Of a DNA stretch of 45,964 bases, positions 27,788-35,671 are shown in pieces (within the stretch, counting starts at the first letter, position 1; every line of letters begins with the position of its first letter). Under the pieces are notes generated by a model, which ran no database searches, was not told where the DNA came from, and worked only from the letters and a program-made list of their open reading frames with translations. The translations under genes and the position numbers were made by a program. Source of the DNA: Gammaproteobacteria bacterium (lineage in GTDB: Bacteria; Pseudomonadota; Gammaproteobacteria; Pseudomonadales; Azotimanducaceae); assembly GCA_018656865.1 (NCBI GenBank), contig JABHYO010000088.1, positions 1 through 45,964 of the forward strand, written 5' to 3'.

Positions 27788-29149
27788 TTGCAGAATAAAG
27801 AAGTACGGCTCAAAAACTCCACGCTCTTCTACTACAGTGTGACCGAAATACCGGTGATGATGGGCTTTTTCCCGGCAGCGGTCTTTATCCCCCGTTTTTA
27901 CGCCAGTGATGTGGGCGTACCCCTCGCGCTTGTGGGTACTTACATTCTGCTTGCTCGTATAGTCGATGTGATCACGGATCCACTGATGGGATTCGTCAGT
28001 GATCGGGTGCGTACACCCTGGGGCCAGCGCAAGCCGTGGGTGTTGCTGTCCGCACCAGTCATGATGCTCGCCATCTATATGTTGTTCATGCCGCCGGAAG
28101 GCGCCGGTGGTTCCCACATGCTGTTCTGGATGCTGGTACTAGGTTTGGGTCAGACCATGGTCATTATCCCCTACTGGTCCTGGGGCGCGGAGCTATCCAA
28201 GGACTATAACGAACGGTCAAGAATCACGGGCTGGCGAGCGCAGGCAGGCATTGTTGGTAATTTTGCCACCCAGTTTATTCCCATCATGGCGGCAGTGCTC
28301 TTTGCCTACTCCACAGATACCAAGTCAGTACTGCATATGGTAGGGATAACGATCATTATCCTAATGCCGATCTGCGTTCTGATTACGGTATCGAAAGTCC
28401 CGGAACCCGTACGGCCTCCTCAAGATCGAGTGAAGGTCATGGACGGTCTGAAACTGATGATCACCAATGGTCCGTTCCTGCGTCTGGTGATCGCCTTCAT
28501 GATTGGCCAAATAGGTTTGAACATCACCACGCCGCTGTATCTGTTTTTCCTCTCTGATGTACTTGGCGCGGAAGACAAAACCCCCTACATCTTAAGTATC
28601 TACATGGTTACCAGTTTCGCCTCGGTACCTTTCTGGGTCTGGTTGTCGACCAGGATTTCCAAACACCGGGCTTACGTCTGCGCTTTTGCCTTGATTGCCT
28701 TTGCCCATCCGTTCTATCTGTTACTGGGCGAAGGCGATGTCTGGTGGATGATTCCTGTTACGTTGCTGACCGGGTTTGCCTCGGGTGGATTCAGCCAGAT
28801 GTTGCCAAGTGCCATGAAAGCAGACGTGATCGACTATGACACCCTGCGCACGGGCGAAAATCGGGCCGCGTTGTTCTTTTCCGCCTGGTCCTTCGCGCAG
28901 AAATCTACAGCGTCAATTGGAGCGGCCATTGCCATGTTTGGCTTGGCGCTATTAGGATTCAACGCCGAACCAGGTGCGGTGAATGGGCCGGGTGAACTCT
29001 TTGGCTTGAGGTTTCTGTTCTCTGCGTTCCCGTCGATCTTTTTCTTAGGCGGGGCGCTGATTATCTGGAATTTCCCCATTACCCCAGAAAGACAGGCAGA
29101 GATAAGAGCCGAAATTGAGGCGAGGGCGGCGAAAGCGACAAGCGTTTAG
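27788..29149 (+). CDS. GPH-family (glycoside-pentoside-hexuronide:cation) symporter, MFS
   Basis: A 453-residue transporter with about twelve membrane segments. It carries the GPH/MelB-type hallmark between helices: ARIVDVITDPLMGFVSDR followed by TPWGQRKPW. Related proteins move sugars or other small organics with Na+ or H+; in marine gammaproteobacteria they often accompany TonB receptors. It starts at TTG 27788 with AGGA eight bases upstream; no ATG precedes the family N-terminus (VRLKNSTLFYYSVTEIP). It follows a cupin stump, which may once have been part of the same pathway. It converges on the SRPBCC gene. Confidence 0.88.
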   Translation: MQNKEVRLKNSTLFYYSVTEIPVMMGFFPAAVFIPRFYASDVGVPLALVGTYILLARIVDVITDPLMGFVSDRVRTPWGQRKPWVLLSAPVMMLAIYMLFMPPEGAGGSHMLFWMLVLGLGQTMVIIPYWSWGAELSKDYNERSRITGWRAQAGIVGNFATQFIPIMAAVLFAYSTDTKSVLHMVGITIIILMPICVLITVSKVPEPVRPPQDRVKVMDGLKLMITNGPFLRLVIAFMIGQIGLNITTPLYLFFLSDVLGAEDKTPYILSIYMVTSFASVPFWVWLSTRISKHRAYVCAFALIAFAHPFYLLLGEGDVWWMIPVTLLTGFASGGFSQMLPSAMKADVIDYDTLRTGENRAALFFSAWSFAQKSTASIGAAIAMFGLALLGFNAEPGAVNGPGELFGLRFLFSAFPSIFFLGGALIIWNFPITPERQAEIRAEIEARAAKATSV

Positions 29150-29176
29150 TAGGCGCTAGATTACGAATACCGATGA

Positions 29177-29608
29177 TCACATGGATCTGGCGGCCTCCTT
29201 GAGTCCCTGGAACATGACGTCATAGGCACCGAGCAGAAAATCCACAGCCCCCTGTTCCTGCCCGGCTTCGGCCTCGACTTCACTTCGGTATTCCATCCGG
29301 CAGGAGTCGGGCCCGGTTGGGATCAACTGGCCCCAGGCTTTGTAGCGGGTCATACCCGCAGGCATCACGTTGATGATCGACAGGCTCCAGGCGAAATTCT
29401 TGTGATCCAGGGAATCAAGGCGCTCACTGACCGGATCTGGGATGCCGGTAGTGTGCATGTGCCTTACCATACCAATGCCGTCCCCCTCGATGTCCACAGC
29501 CTCCAATTGCACCGGCCACCACTTCTGAATATCACCGAAATCTGTCAGCAGCGACCAGATTTTTTCAGCCGCTGAATCCATGTCTTTGATTACTTCAAGT
29601 TTTCTCAC
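29177..29608 (-). CDS. SRPBCC family (START/polyketide-cyclase-like) protein
   Basis: A 143-residue soluble protein of the SRPBCC ligand-binding fold: MRKLEVIKDMDSAAEKIWSL, DFGDIQKWWP, then alternating strands and a long C-terminal helix (DFLLGAYDVMFQGLKEAARS). Such proteins bind hydrophobic ligands or catalyse cyclisation; which applies here cannot be told. It starts at GTG with AGGAGG upstream. It converges with the GPH symporter over 27 bases. Confidence 0.78.
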   Translation of the reverse strand: MRKLEVIKDMDSAAEKIWSLLTDFGDIQKWWPVQLEAVDIEGDGIGMVRHMHTTGIPDPVSERLDSLDHKNFAWSLSIINVMPAGMTRYKAWGQLIPTGPDSCRMEYRSEVEAEAGQEQGAVDFLLGAYDVMFQGLKEAARSM

Positions 29609-29736
29609 GGGATCTCCTCCTGCCTGCCTGGCGCGGCATGCTGGCGTTTGTCTTCTGCTTTAATGACCCTGGATTTACTCCTTCGTCATTTGCCTCGATT
29701 GTACACTTATTGGTTTCGGATTGGGCACGGCTCACG

Positions 29737-29811
29737 ACCCTCTCGGCGATTCTCTTCGAGAATAGCGTGCCGGATAATTGAATCGCATTTGCGATTCAAT
29801 GTATGACACGG
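29737..29811. repeat. 75-bp dispersed repeat, copy A
   Basis: Nearly identical to 39674-39748: 72 of 75 bases match, same orientation. It holds two hairpins, ATTCTC-TTC-GAGAAT and the perfect ATTGAATCGCA-TT-TGCGATTCAAT. It lies 19 bases beyond the 3' end of the LysR gene. No T-run follows on either strand, so it is not a typical terminator. With copy B it brackets the LysR-to-HupE island. Confidence 0.9.
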
Positions 29812-29830
29812 AAACCAATTCAAGCTACGA

Positions 29831-30814
29831 CTACCCTGTGCGACCGATTACCGTTAACTGCTGGTCGTGTATAACTTGCCTAATAGTGTCGATCAAACGC
29901 CGGTAAGAAGGGCTTGTGTTGGTGTCCTTGTTATAGGTTAACTCTATATCCAAACTCATATCTAAATCGTTTACCTCAATCCCCATCAGGCGGCCATCAG
30001 ACAACCAGTCTTTCAATGCTGCTCTTGAAGCAATAATCAGATGGTCGCTTCCCATGGCTAAATCAACAAGCAACCAGGGCTGTTGTAGTTCTATAGCGGG
30101 GCAATTGCGCTCCAGAAGTTCGAACTCTTCCGTATTGGTTAGTCGTTGATCAATCTGTCGTCGCAAGTAGCTACCGTCATAAGTTATGGCCGGAAAGCGA
30201 ATAAGTTCAATGGCGCTTATTGATGGTGAAGAGAGCAACGGATGTTCAGGACGACAAGCCACTACAAGTTCCTCGCGATAGAGTATTTCACGTATTGGTG
30301 CTTTGTTTCGAAACTGAGGATCCCGGCCAGCGACAAAAAACTGAATATCGCCCCGGGTCAATTGGTTCTGCAGGCTGCCGACGTGGGCGACGGTACTGTT
30401 TAGACGAACCTCAGGGTACTGCTGATGAAATTGCATCAATACCGGGCTTAGCAGATGATTGGCAATGAAGATTCCCATTCCGAATGCCACCGATCCCTCG
30501 CGGGAATCGCGTGTTGCTTCGATGTGTGTGTCCATGTCTTCCAGTGAATGTAAAACGATCTCTGCATGAGTAGCGACAATACGACCGAACGCGGTGACAA
30601 ACACATTGCGACGGTCTCGACGAAACAACATCACACCCAGGCGTCGTTCAATACTGGCAATGGACTGGCTCAGCGCCGATTGAGAGATTCCGGCGTTGCT
30701 TGCAGCTCGGTTGAAATTCAGCGACTGCATTAAGAGCCAAACATGACGCAATTCTTTCACGGTGAGTCTAGGTTTTGTATCAGAGACGAATTTATCTTCC
30801 GCAATATTGTCCAT
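29831..30814 (-). CDS. LysR-family transcriptional regulator
   Basis: A 327-residue regulator. The N-terminal winged helix-turn-helix is clear (LNFNRAASNAGISQSALSQS followed by RRLGVMLFRRDRR), then a dimerising helix and a two-lobed effector domain (GSVAFGMGIFIANHLLSP). I chose ATG 30814, which has GGAG eight bases upstream; a TTG thirteen codons earlier is also open. It is divergent from the TonB receptor gene across a 371-base gap that holds an A/T-rich dyad, so it probably controls the receptor and the DUF3604 genes beyond, in response to a ligand of that pathway. Confidence 0.92.
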   Translation of the reverse strand: MDNIAEDKFVSDTKPRLTVKELRHVWLLMQSLNFNRAASNAGISQSALSQSIASIERRLGVMLFRRDRRNVFVTAFGRIVATHAEIVLHSLEDMDTHIEATRDSREGSVAFGMGIFIANHLLSPVLMQFHQQYPEVRLNSTVAHVGSLQNQLTRGDIQFFVAGRDPQFRNKAPIREILYREELVVACRPEHPLLSSPSISAIELIRFPAITYDGSYLRRQIDQRLTNTEEFELLERNCPAIELQQPWLLVDLAMGSDHLIIASRAALKDWLSDGRLMGIEVNDLDMSLDIELTYNKDTNTSPSYRRLIDTIRQVIHDQQLTVIGRTG

Positions 30815-31185
30815 TCGCGTTGCTCCAAAAAACTTAGTTGGTTGAGGATTCAACTTTCATGAGAAGTCATACTAATATGTTATATTAAACATATTAATAT
30901 AAATTATAAGTTGTTGATTTATATAACAAAAAGATACTATTTTGTCGTTAGTTGAGTATCATCAGAGGCGAAGATAGCAAGAAATGTATGAAGCTATCTG
31001 AATGACCAATGAGCACGTGAAAGTATTGGAAGATCTACTTGGCATCTTGAATGGCCACAATAGTACCGGTGCTGCAACCCGCTGGGTTGCCGTTCTTTCT
31101 GTTGGAGAGTGCAATTTTGATAAAACTGAAGCTTGGGCTTTATCGGAAAATCGACGTTATTTGTATCAACTAGGGGATGGGTTAC
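30815..31185. other. Divergent LysR-receptor intergenic region
   Basis: About 370 AT-rich bases. They contain the dyad at 30873-30896, a weaker TTGTT/AACAA repeat near 30912-30930, and a 64-codon open frame (31002-31196) that has no ribosome site and overlaps the receptor start. No terminator is visible, so the region is best read as divergent promoters. Confidence 0.5.
30873..30896. promoter_or_regulatory. Candidate LysR operator dyad
   Basis: TAATATGTT (30873-30881), six bases, then AACATATTA (30888-30896) form a perfect 9-base dyad, 10 of 11 if extended by two bases. LysR proteins bind A/T-rich dyads around T-N11-A between divergent genes. It is 59 bases before the LysR start codon. Confidence 0.5.
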
Positions 31186-33417
31186 ATGTCAATTAAAATT
31201 AGAGTTCGCATATTTAGAGTCTCAAGGGTATGCGCGATAGGTTTGGGTCTGTTGTTGCCCTTCGCGTTTGCAACAACGCAGGCCGAGGCCGCAAAGCAAG
31301 AAAGGGTTATTGAGGAAGTAATCGTGACGGCGCAGAAAAGAGAGCAGTCGTTAATGGATGCGGCAATTGATGTCACCGCTTTTTCAGGCGACCAGTTAAC
31401 TGAAGCCGGGATTGACGATGTCTTCGGTATAGCCAAGGCGGTTCCAGGGGTCACGATCCAGAACACAGGAGCCAACCCGCAAATATTTATGCGAGGAGTG
31501 GGTACAAGGATCACCGGCACGGGACTGGACAGCGGTGTTGCTGTTTACGTCGATGACCGATTCGTTACGAGACAGGGAGGTCAGGTATTCGATATTTACG
31601 ATGTTGAACGCGTTGAAGTCCTAAAGGGCCCTCAAGGTGTGCTTTTTGGTCGCAATGCAACAGGCGGCGCCATCAGAATCATTTCAAAAGAAGTTTCGGA
31701 TGAGCTTGAAGGTGAATTAAGTCTTGGCTATGGAAGTGACAGTTATCAGATGGTTAGAGGATTTGTTAACGTGCCTGTCAACGATGATTTTGGGATAAGA
31801 GTATCGGCTCAATCACGGCAACGTGACGCGTTTAAGGAAAACATCATTCCGGGCGCAGAAGACTTTGACGACTTGGATGCGCAATCAATCCGTGTCAAGG
31901 CTCGGTGGGACGTATCAGATAACTCTACTTTGAAATTTACTTACGACAGATCGAAAGCCACTGATTTGTCCAGCTCTGGAGCAATAAGCCTGGATGGTGG
32001 TAATAGCAGAGGGATTTCACTCGGTGGCATAACAACAACTGAAAGAGATGAAATAGCCTCGTCAATGGGGACGGATCCGTCATATGGAAGTCCTAAGATA
32101 GAGAGTGACTCATTTCAGCTTCGTTTTGAGACTAGTTTATCCGATAGCCTGGAGCTGGCGGCGTATGCTACTTATCTAGACTATAGTAGTTCTAAACCTG
32201 GGGATTATGATGGCACATCATTTCAGGATGTAGAGGTTGAATATGCAATCTCTGAATCAAACGACTTTGGTTTCGGTTTCGAGGTGAGCTCCGATTCCGG
32301 TGGCCCACTGACCTGGGTGGTTGGGGCCAATTACTTTGAAGGTGATGCTGAATCTGACTTTGACCTCAGGGTTGGCCCTGCAGGAGGCGGGTCCGTTAAG
32401 TTGTCGGTAGGATTTGCTGAATACCAGAACACGAGTTACGGGGTGTTTGGCTCTCTAGACTACGATTTCAGCGAGAGATGGACGCTGACCGTTGGCGGCA
32501 GGTACAGCTATGAAGACAAAGAAAATGATCTATCTACCTCTTCAATAGGAGTGGCAACCGTGAGTCCTGTGCCAGCCAGTGATTCAGACAGCTGGAACGA
32601 ATTCACGCCTAAGGTAACCCTAACGTATAACCTGGACAACGGAATTGTCTATGGTACGTTCGCATCAGGCTTCAAAAGCGGGGGATTTAATCATCCATTG
32701 AGAGAGGGTACGGTAATCGATCCCGAGACACTCGACATGATCGAGCTAGGTTATAAAGCTGATCTTACGGATTCCTTAAGGCTTACAAGTTCATTATTTG
32801 TATACAGCTACAAAGATCTTCAGGTCACTAAAGCCGCGAGCGAAGGCGCAACGGTAAGTACGGAAAACGCAACGGACAGCGATATCAGAGGGATAGACGT
32901 CGACCTGACCTGGGCTGCCACCGACAAGCTGACATTAAAAATCAACGCTGAGTATCTTGATACAGAATATGAGGATTATGAGACCGCGGGTAGGGCTCCG
33001 AACACTGTGCTGACAGGAGATCCGGCTGCAATTGGTTACGGATTTGTGTTTTTCAATGCGAAGGGTCAAGAAATGCTTAGGTCTCCCGAGCTAGCGGTGT
33101 ATGCCGCTGTGCAGTACGACTCGCAACTTAGCATTGGAGGTCGTGAAGGAAATTTGTCACTAAACATGAATTATGCATGGAAAGATGACTACATTTTCGA
33201 TTTTGAAGTTGATCCCTTAGTCGATGTTACCCAGGACGCACATGGCATCCTCAATGCACGAGCCACATTGGCAATTGAAAAAGTGTCTTTGTCTGTGTGG
33301 GGTAAAAACCTGACGGATGAAAAATATTTCTTTGACAAGGTCGTGGCCGCTTCGAACAACCGTGGGAATTATGGCCACCCTCGTACATACGGCGTTGACT
33401 TTGCATATAGGTTCTAG
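31186..33417 (+). CDS. TonB-dependent receptor
   Basis: An outer-membrane receptor of 743 residues. Order: signal peptide ending TTQAEA, TonB box EEVIVTAQKREQSL, plug (PGVTIQNTGANPQIFMRGVG, YVDDRFVTRQGGQ, VLKGPQGVLFGRNATGGAIRI), then the barrel with NLTDEKYFFD near the end and a C-terminal Phe (DFAYRF). This is the large class common in Sphingomonads and marine gammaproteobacteria that take up organics as well as iron complexes. ATG 31186 has GGGGAT at a suitable distance; ATG 31177 is in frame but lies too close. It is divergent from LysR and followed by the remnant of a second receptor and DUF3604 genes. Confidence 0.93.
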   Translation: MSIKIRVRIFRVSRVCAIGLGLLLPFAFATTQAEAAKQERVIEEVIVTAQKREQSLMDAAIDVTAFSGDQLTEAGIDDVFGIAKAVPGVTIQNTGANPQIFMRGVGTRITGTGLDSGVAVYVDDRFVTRQGGQVFDIYDVERVEVLKGPQGVLFGRNATGGAIRIISKEVSDELEGELSLGYGSDSYQMVRGFVNVPVNDDFGIRVSAQSRQRDAFKENIIPGAEDFDDLDAQSIRVKARWDVSDNSTLKFTYDRSKATDLSSSGAISLDGGNSRGISLGGITTTERDEIASSMGTDPSYGSPKIESDSFQLRFETSLSDSLELAAYATYLDYSSSKPGDYDGTSFQDVEVEYAISESNDFGFGFEVSSDSGGPLTWVVGANYFEGDAESDFDLRVGPAGGGSVKLSVGFAEYQNTSYGVFGSLDYDFSERWTLTVGGRYSYEDKENDLSTSSIGVATVSPVPASDSDSWNEFTPKVTLTYNLDNGIVYGTFASGFKSGGFNHPLREGTVIDPETLDMIELGYKADLTDSLRLTSSLFVYSYKDLQVTKAASEGATVSTENATDSDIRGIDVDLTWAATDKLTLKINAEYLDTEYEDYETAGRAPNTVLTGDPAAIGYGFVFFNAKGQEMLRSPELAVYAAVQYDSQLSIGGREGNLSLNMNYAWKDDYIFDFEVDPLVDVTQDAHGILNARATLAIEKVSLSVWGKNLTDEKYFFDKVVAASNNRGNYGHPRTYGVDFAYRF

Positions 33418-33419
33418 GG

Positions 33420-33569
33420 CTTAAATGCATTCAAGAACTAATATGCCAACTTCATTCCTTTGATGAAGTAAAAGGGTTAGTAAGATCCAATGTCGCATAC
33501 GGTTCAGAATATCTTGGACCGTATGCCCCACCGCAGACATCAGGAGTTGATTTCATCTACAACTTCTAG
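33420..33569 (+). pseudogene. Remnant of a second TonB-dependent receptor (C-terminus only)
   Basis: In a frame different from the intact receptor, 33480-33569 reads AYGSEYLGPYAPPQTSG then VDFIYNF and a TAG. This is the C-terminal pattern of TonB receptors (APPxTxGVDFxYxF) and parallels the intact receptor's NYGHPRTYGVDFAYRF. The frame stays open back to 33420 but is recognisable only over the last ~30 codons. It suggests a tandem receptor gene lost by deletion. A GCATACGGT/ACCGTATGC inverted repeat (33495-33526) falls inside the coding remnant. Confidence 0.55.
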
Positions 33570-33622
33570 AATAAGATGGATCTTTAGAAAAAATATAGAC
33601 TTAAGCGTTAGGAGTTGATGTT

Positions 33623-35464
33623 TTGAGAGTTAAAGTTACTACGTTAGTACTTTCTTCGATTGTCTCTATGTGGACCTTTGCAGAGGAGTCCGTATATTCA
33701 AAGCCGACTCGAGCAGACTATCCCAGGGATGTGTTTTTTGGAGATACGCATCTGCACAGCAGGTTGAGTGCTGACGCGTATAGCTTGGGAAACATGAATC
33801 TCACGCAAGCCGACGCGTATCTCTTTGCTCAGGGGCAAGCAATGACTGCTCATAATGGCATGCAGGTGCAGTTAAGGCGGCCATTGGACTTTTTGGTGGT
33901 CTCGGACCATGCAGAATATCTCGGTGGTTATTATCGCTACAACGTCAATGATCCCTCCGTCATCAATACCGAGGCAGCAAAAGTTTGGAAGGCAGCTTTA
34001 AAGGCTGGCAATCCTGACGCGCTGATCGCTGCCTTTAGTGCGAGCATGCAGGACCCGGAAAACAACCCGGCATTCCCGGAGAGCGTTAGGCAATTAATTT
34101 GGCAAGATGTTGCGGAAACCGCCGACCGCCATAATAAGCCGGGACAGTTTACCGCTTTAATTGGTTATGAATGGACTGTCTCCATTAGGGGAAATAACCT
34201 GCATAGAGTGGTTGTTTATCGCGACGGCGCAGACAAGGCTGCTCAATTACCTCCTTTTTCTGGCCAGGACAGTCTCGATCCTAGAGATTTATGGGCGTCA
34301 CTGGATCGTTACGAAAAAAAGACGGGCGGTGAAGTCATGGCCATTGCTCATAATGGCAATATCTCCAACGGCATGATGTTCCCCAATGAATCTGTTGACG
34401 GGAAGCCCCTGACGAAAATATACGCTGAAACCCGATCCAGGTGGGAACCTATTTACGAAGTGACTCAGGTGAAAGGCGATGGAGAAGCTCATCCCACACT
34501 TTCCCCAACGGATGAATTTGCCGATTTTGAAAATTGGGATAAAGATAATATTGGGCGAACCGCAAAAAAAGAAGATTGGATGCTGCAGCACGAATATGCC
34601 AGAAGCGCACTCAAGCTGGGCTTGGATTTCGAGGCGAGTCTCGGTGTTAATCCATTCAAGATTGGTTTGATCGGAAGTACTGATGGTCACAACTCTTTAT
34701 CCACAGCGGAGGAAGACAATTTTTTCGGCAAGTTTCCAGCGTCTGAACCACATCCAAACCGTATGAAAAACAGAATGGCGAACGATGTGATGTGGGAAAA
34801 CACCTTCATTGTTGCTTCAGGTTATGCAGCCGTTTGGGCGAAAGAAAACACTAGAGCATCTCTATTTGATGCGATGAAACGCAAAGAAGTTTATGCAACC
34901 ACAGGATCTCGAATTACTGTGCGATTTTTTGGTGGCTGGAATTTTGAAGAAGATCTTGATGATGCACCTAACTATCTTGATACGGCCTATGAGCGAGGGG
35001 TTCCTATGGGTGGTGACCTGACTGCAGCACCTGAAAGTCAGGCACCGCGTTTCCTGGTCGCTGCTACGAAAGATCCCGATGGTGCCAATTTAGATAGAGT
35101 CCAGATTGTTAAGGGTTGGAGAGACGAGAAGGGGGTGACGCACGAGCGCGTCTATGATGTTGCTTGGTCCGGCGGCCGTGAGATCGATACTGTAACAGGC
35201 AAGCTGCCTGCTGTCGGTAACACCGTTGACGTAGAAGCCGCCAGTTATACAAACTCAATTGGAGCCGCGCAGCTCAGTACAACCTGGACAGACCCTGACT
35301 TTTCCAAAAACGAGAGAGCCTTTTACTACGCGAGAGTGCTGGAAATACCGATACCTCGCTGGACGACCTATGATGCTGCGTTTTTTGAGTTACCTGTACC
35401 CAAGAACGTACCAGAAACCATACAAGATCGAGCCTATACGTCTCCCATCTGGTACACGCCCTAA
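33623..35464 (+). CDS. Exported DUF3604 protein (PHP-like metal-site fold), copy 1
   Basis: A 613-residue protein with a signal peptide (LVLSSIVSMWTFA, cleavage before EESVYS). It matches the DUF3604 family: GDTHLHSRLSADAY at residue ~40, VVSDHAEYLGGYY, IGYEWT, AIAHNGNISNG, IGSTDGHNS, and the C-terminal TSPIWYTP. HxH, SDH, AHN and DGH are the kind of residues that bind two or three metals in PHP-type phosphoesterases; catalytic activity is inference, the family's function is not established to my knowledge. Start is TTG with AGGAG eight bases before; the nearer ATG is out of frame. A close paralogue follows 207 bases downstream. Confidence 0.9.
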   Translation: MRVKVTTLVLSSIVSMWTFAEESVYSKPTRADYPRDVFFGDTHLHSRLSADAYSLGNMNLTQADAYLFAQGQAMTAHNGMQVQLRRPLDFLVVSDHAEYLGGYYRYNVNDPSVINTEAAKVWKAALKAGNPDALIAAFSASMQDPENNPAFPESVRQLIWQDVAETADRHNKPGQFTALIGYEWTVSIRGNNLHRVVVYRDGADKAAQLPPFSGQDSLDPRDLWASLDRYEKKTGGEVMAIAHNGNISNGMMFPNESVDGKPLTKIYAETRSRWEPIYEVTQVKGDGEAHPTLSPTDEFADFENWDKDNIGRTAKKEDWMLQHEYARSALKLGLDFEASLGVNPFKIGLIGSTDGHNSLSTAEEDNFFGKFPASEPHPNRMKNRMANDVMWENTFIVASGYAAVWAKENTRASLFDAMKRKEVYATTGSRITVRFFGGWNFEEDLDDAPNYLDTAYERGVPMGGDLTAAPESQAPRFLVAATKDPDGANLDRVQIVKGWRDEKGVTHERVYDVAWSGGREIDTVTGKLPAVGNTVDVEAASYTNSIGAAQLSTTWTDPDFSKNERAFYYARVLEIPIPRWTTYDAAFFELPVPKNVPETIQDRAYTSPIWYTP

Positions 35465-35671
35465 GGCGTGACTAGTTTTTTGGGTCCGGCCTAATTTTTT
35501 CGCTTCTGTGATTTAGTCGCAAGATTTCGCTCGATATTAATATCTCTTTGTACTGCAGGTATTACTGGTTTGGAGGAGTGGTATGGGTGGTTTACATATT
35601 GCTCTTTGCAGGCATTCAATTACAGCTTCAGCAACGTGGCTGATCAATTTTTATTATAAAAGGAGGCCACC

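Noticed and set aside
31002-31196. 64-codon frame between the LysR and receptor genes
   Set aside because: No ribosome site, no recognisable content, overlaps the receptor start.
33495-33526. GCATACGGT/ACCGTATGC inverted repeat as a terminator of the receptor gene
   Set aside because: It has a 14-base loop, no T-run, and falls within the coding remnant of the second receptor.
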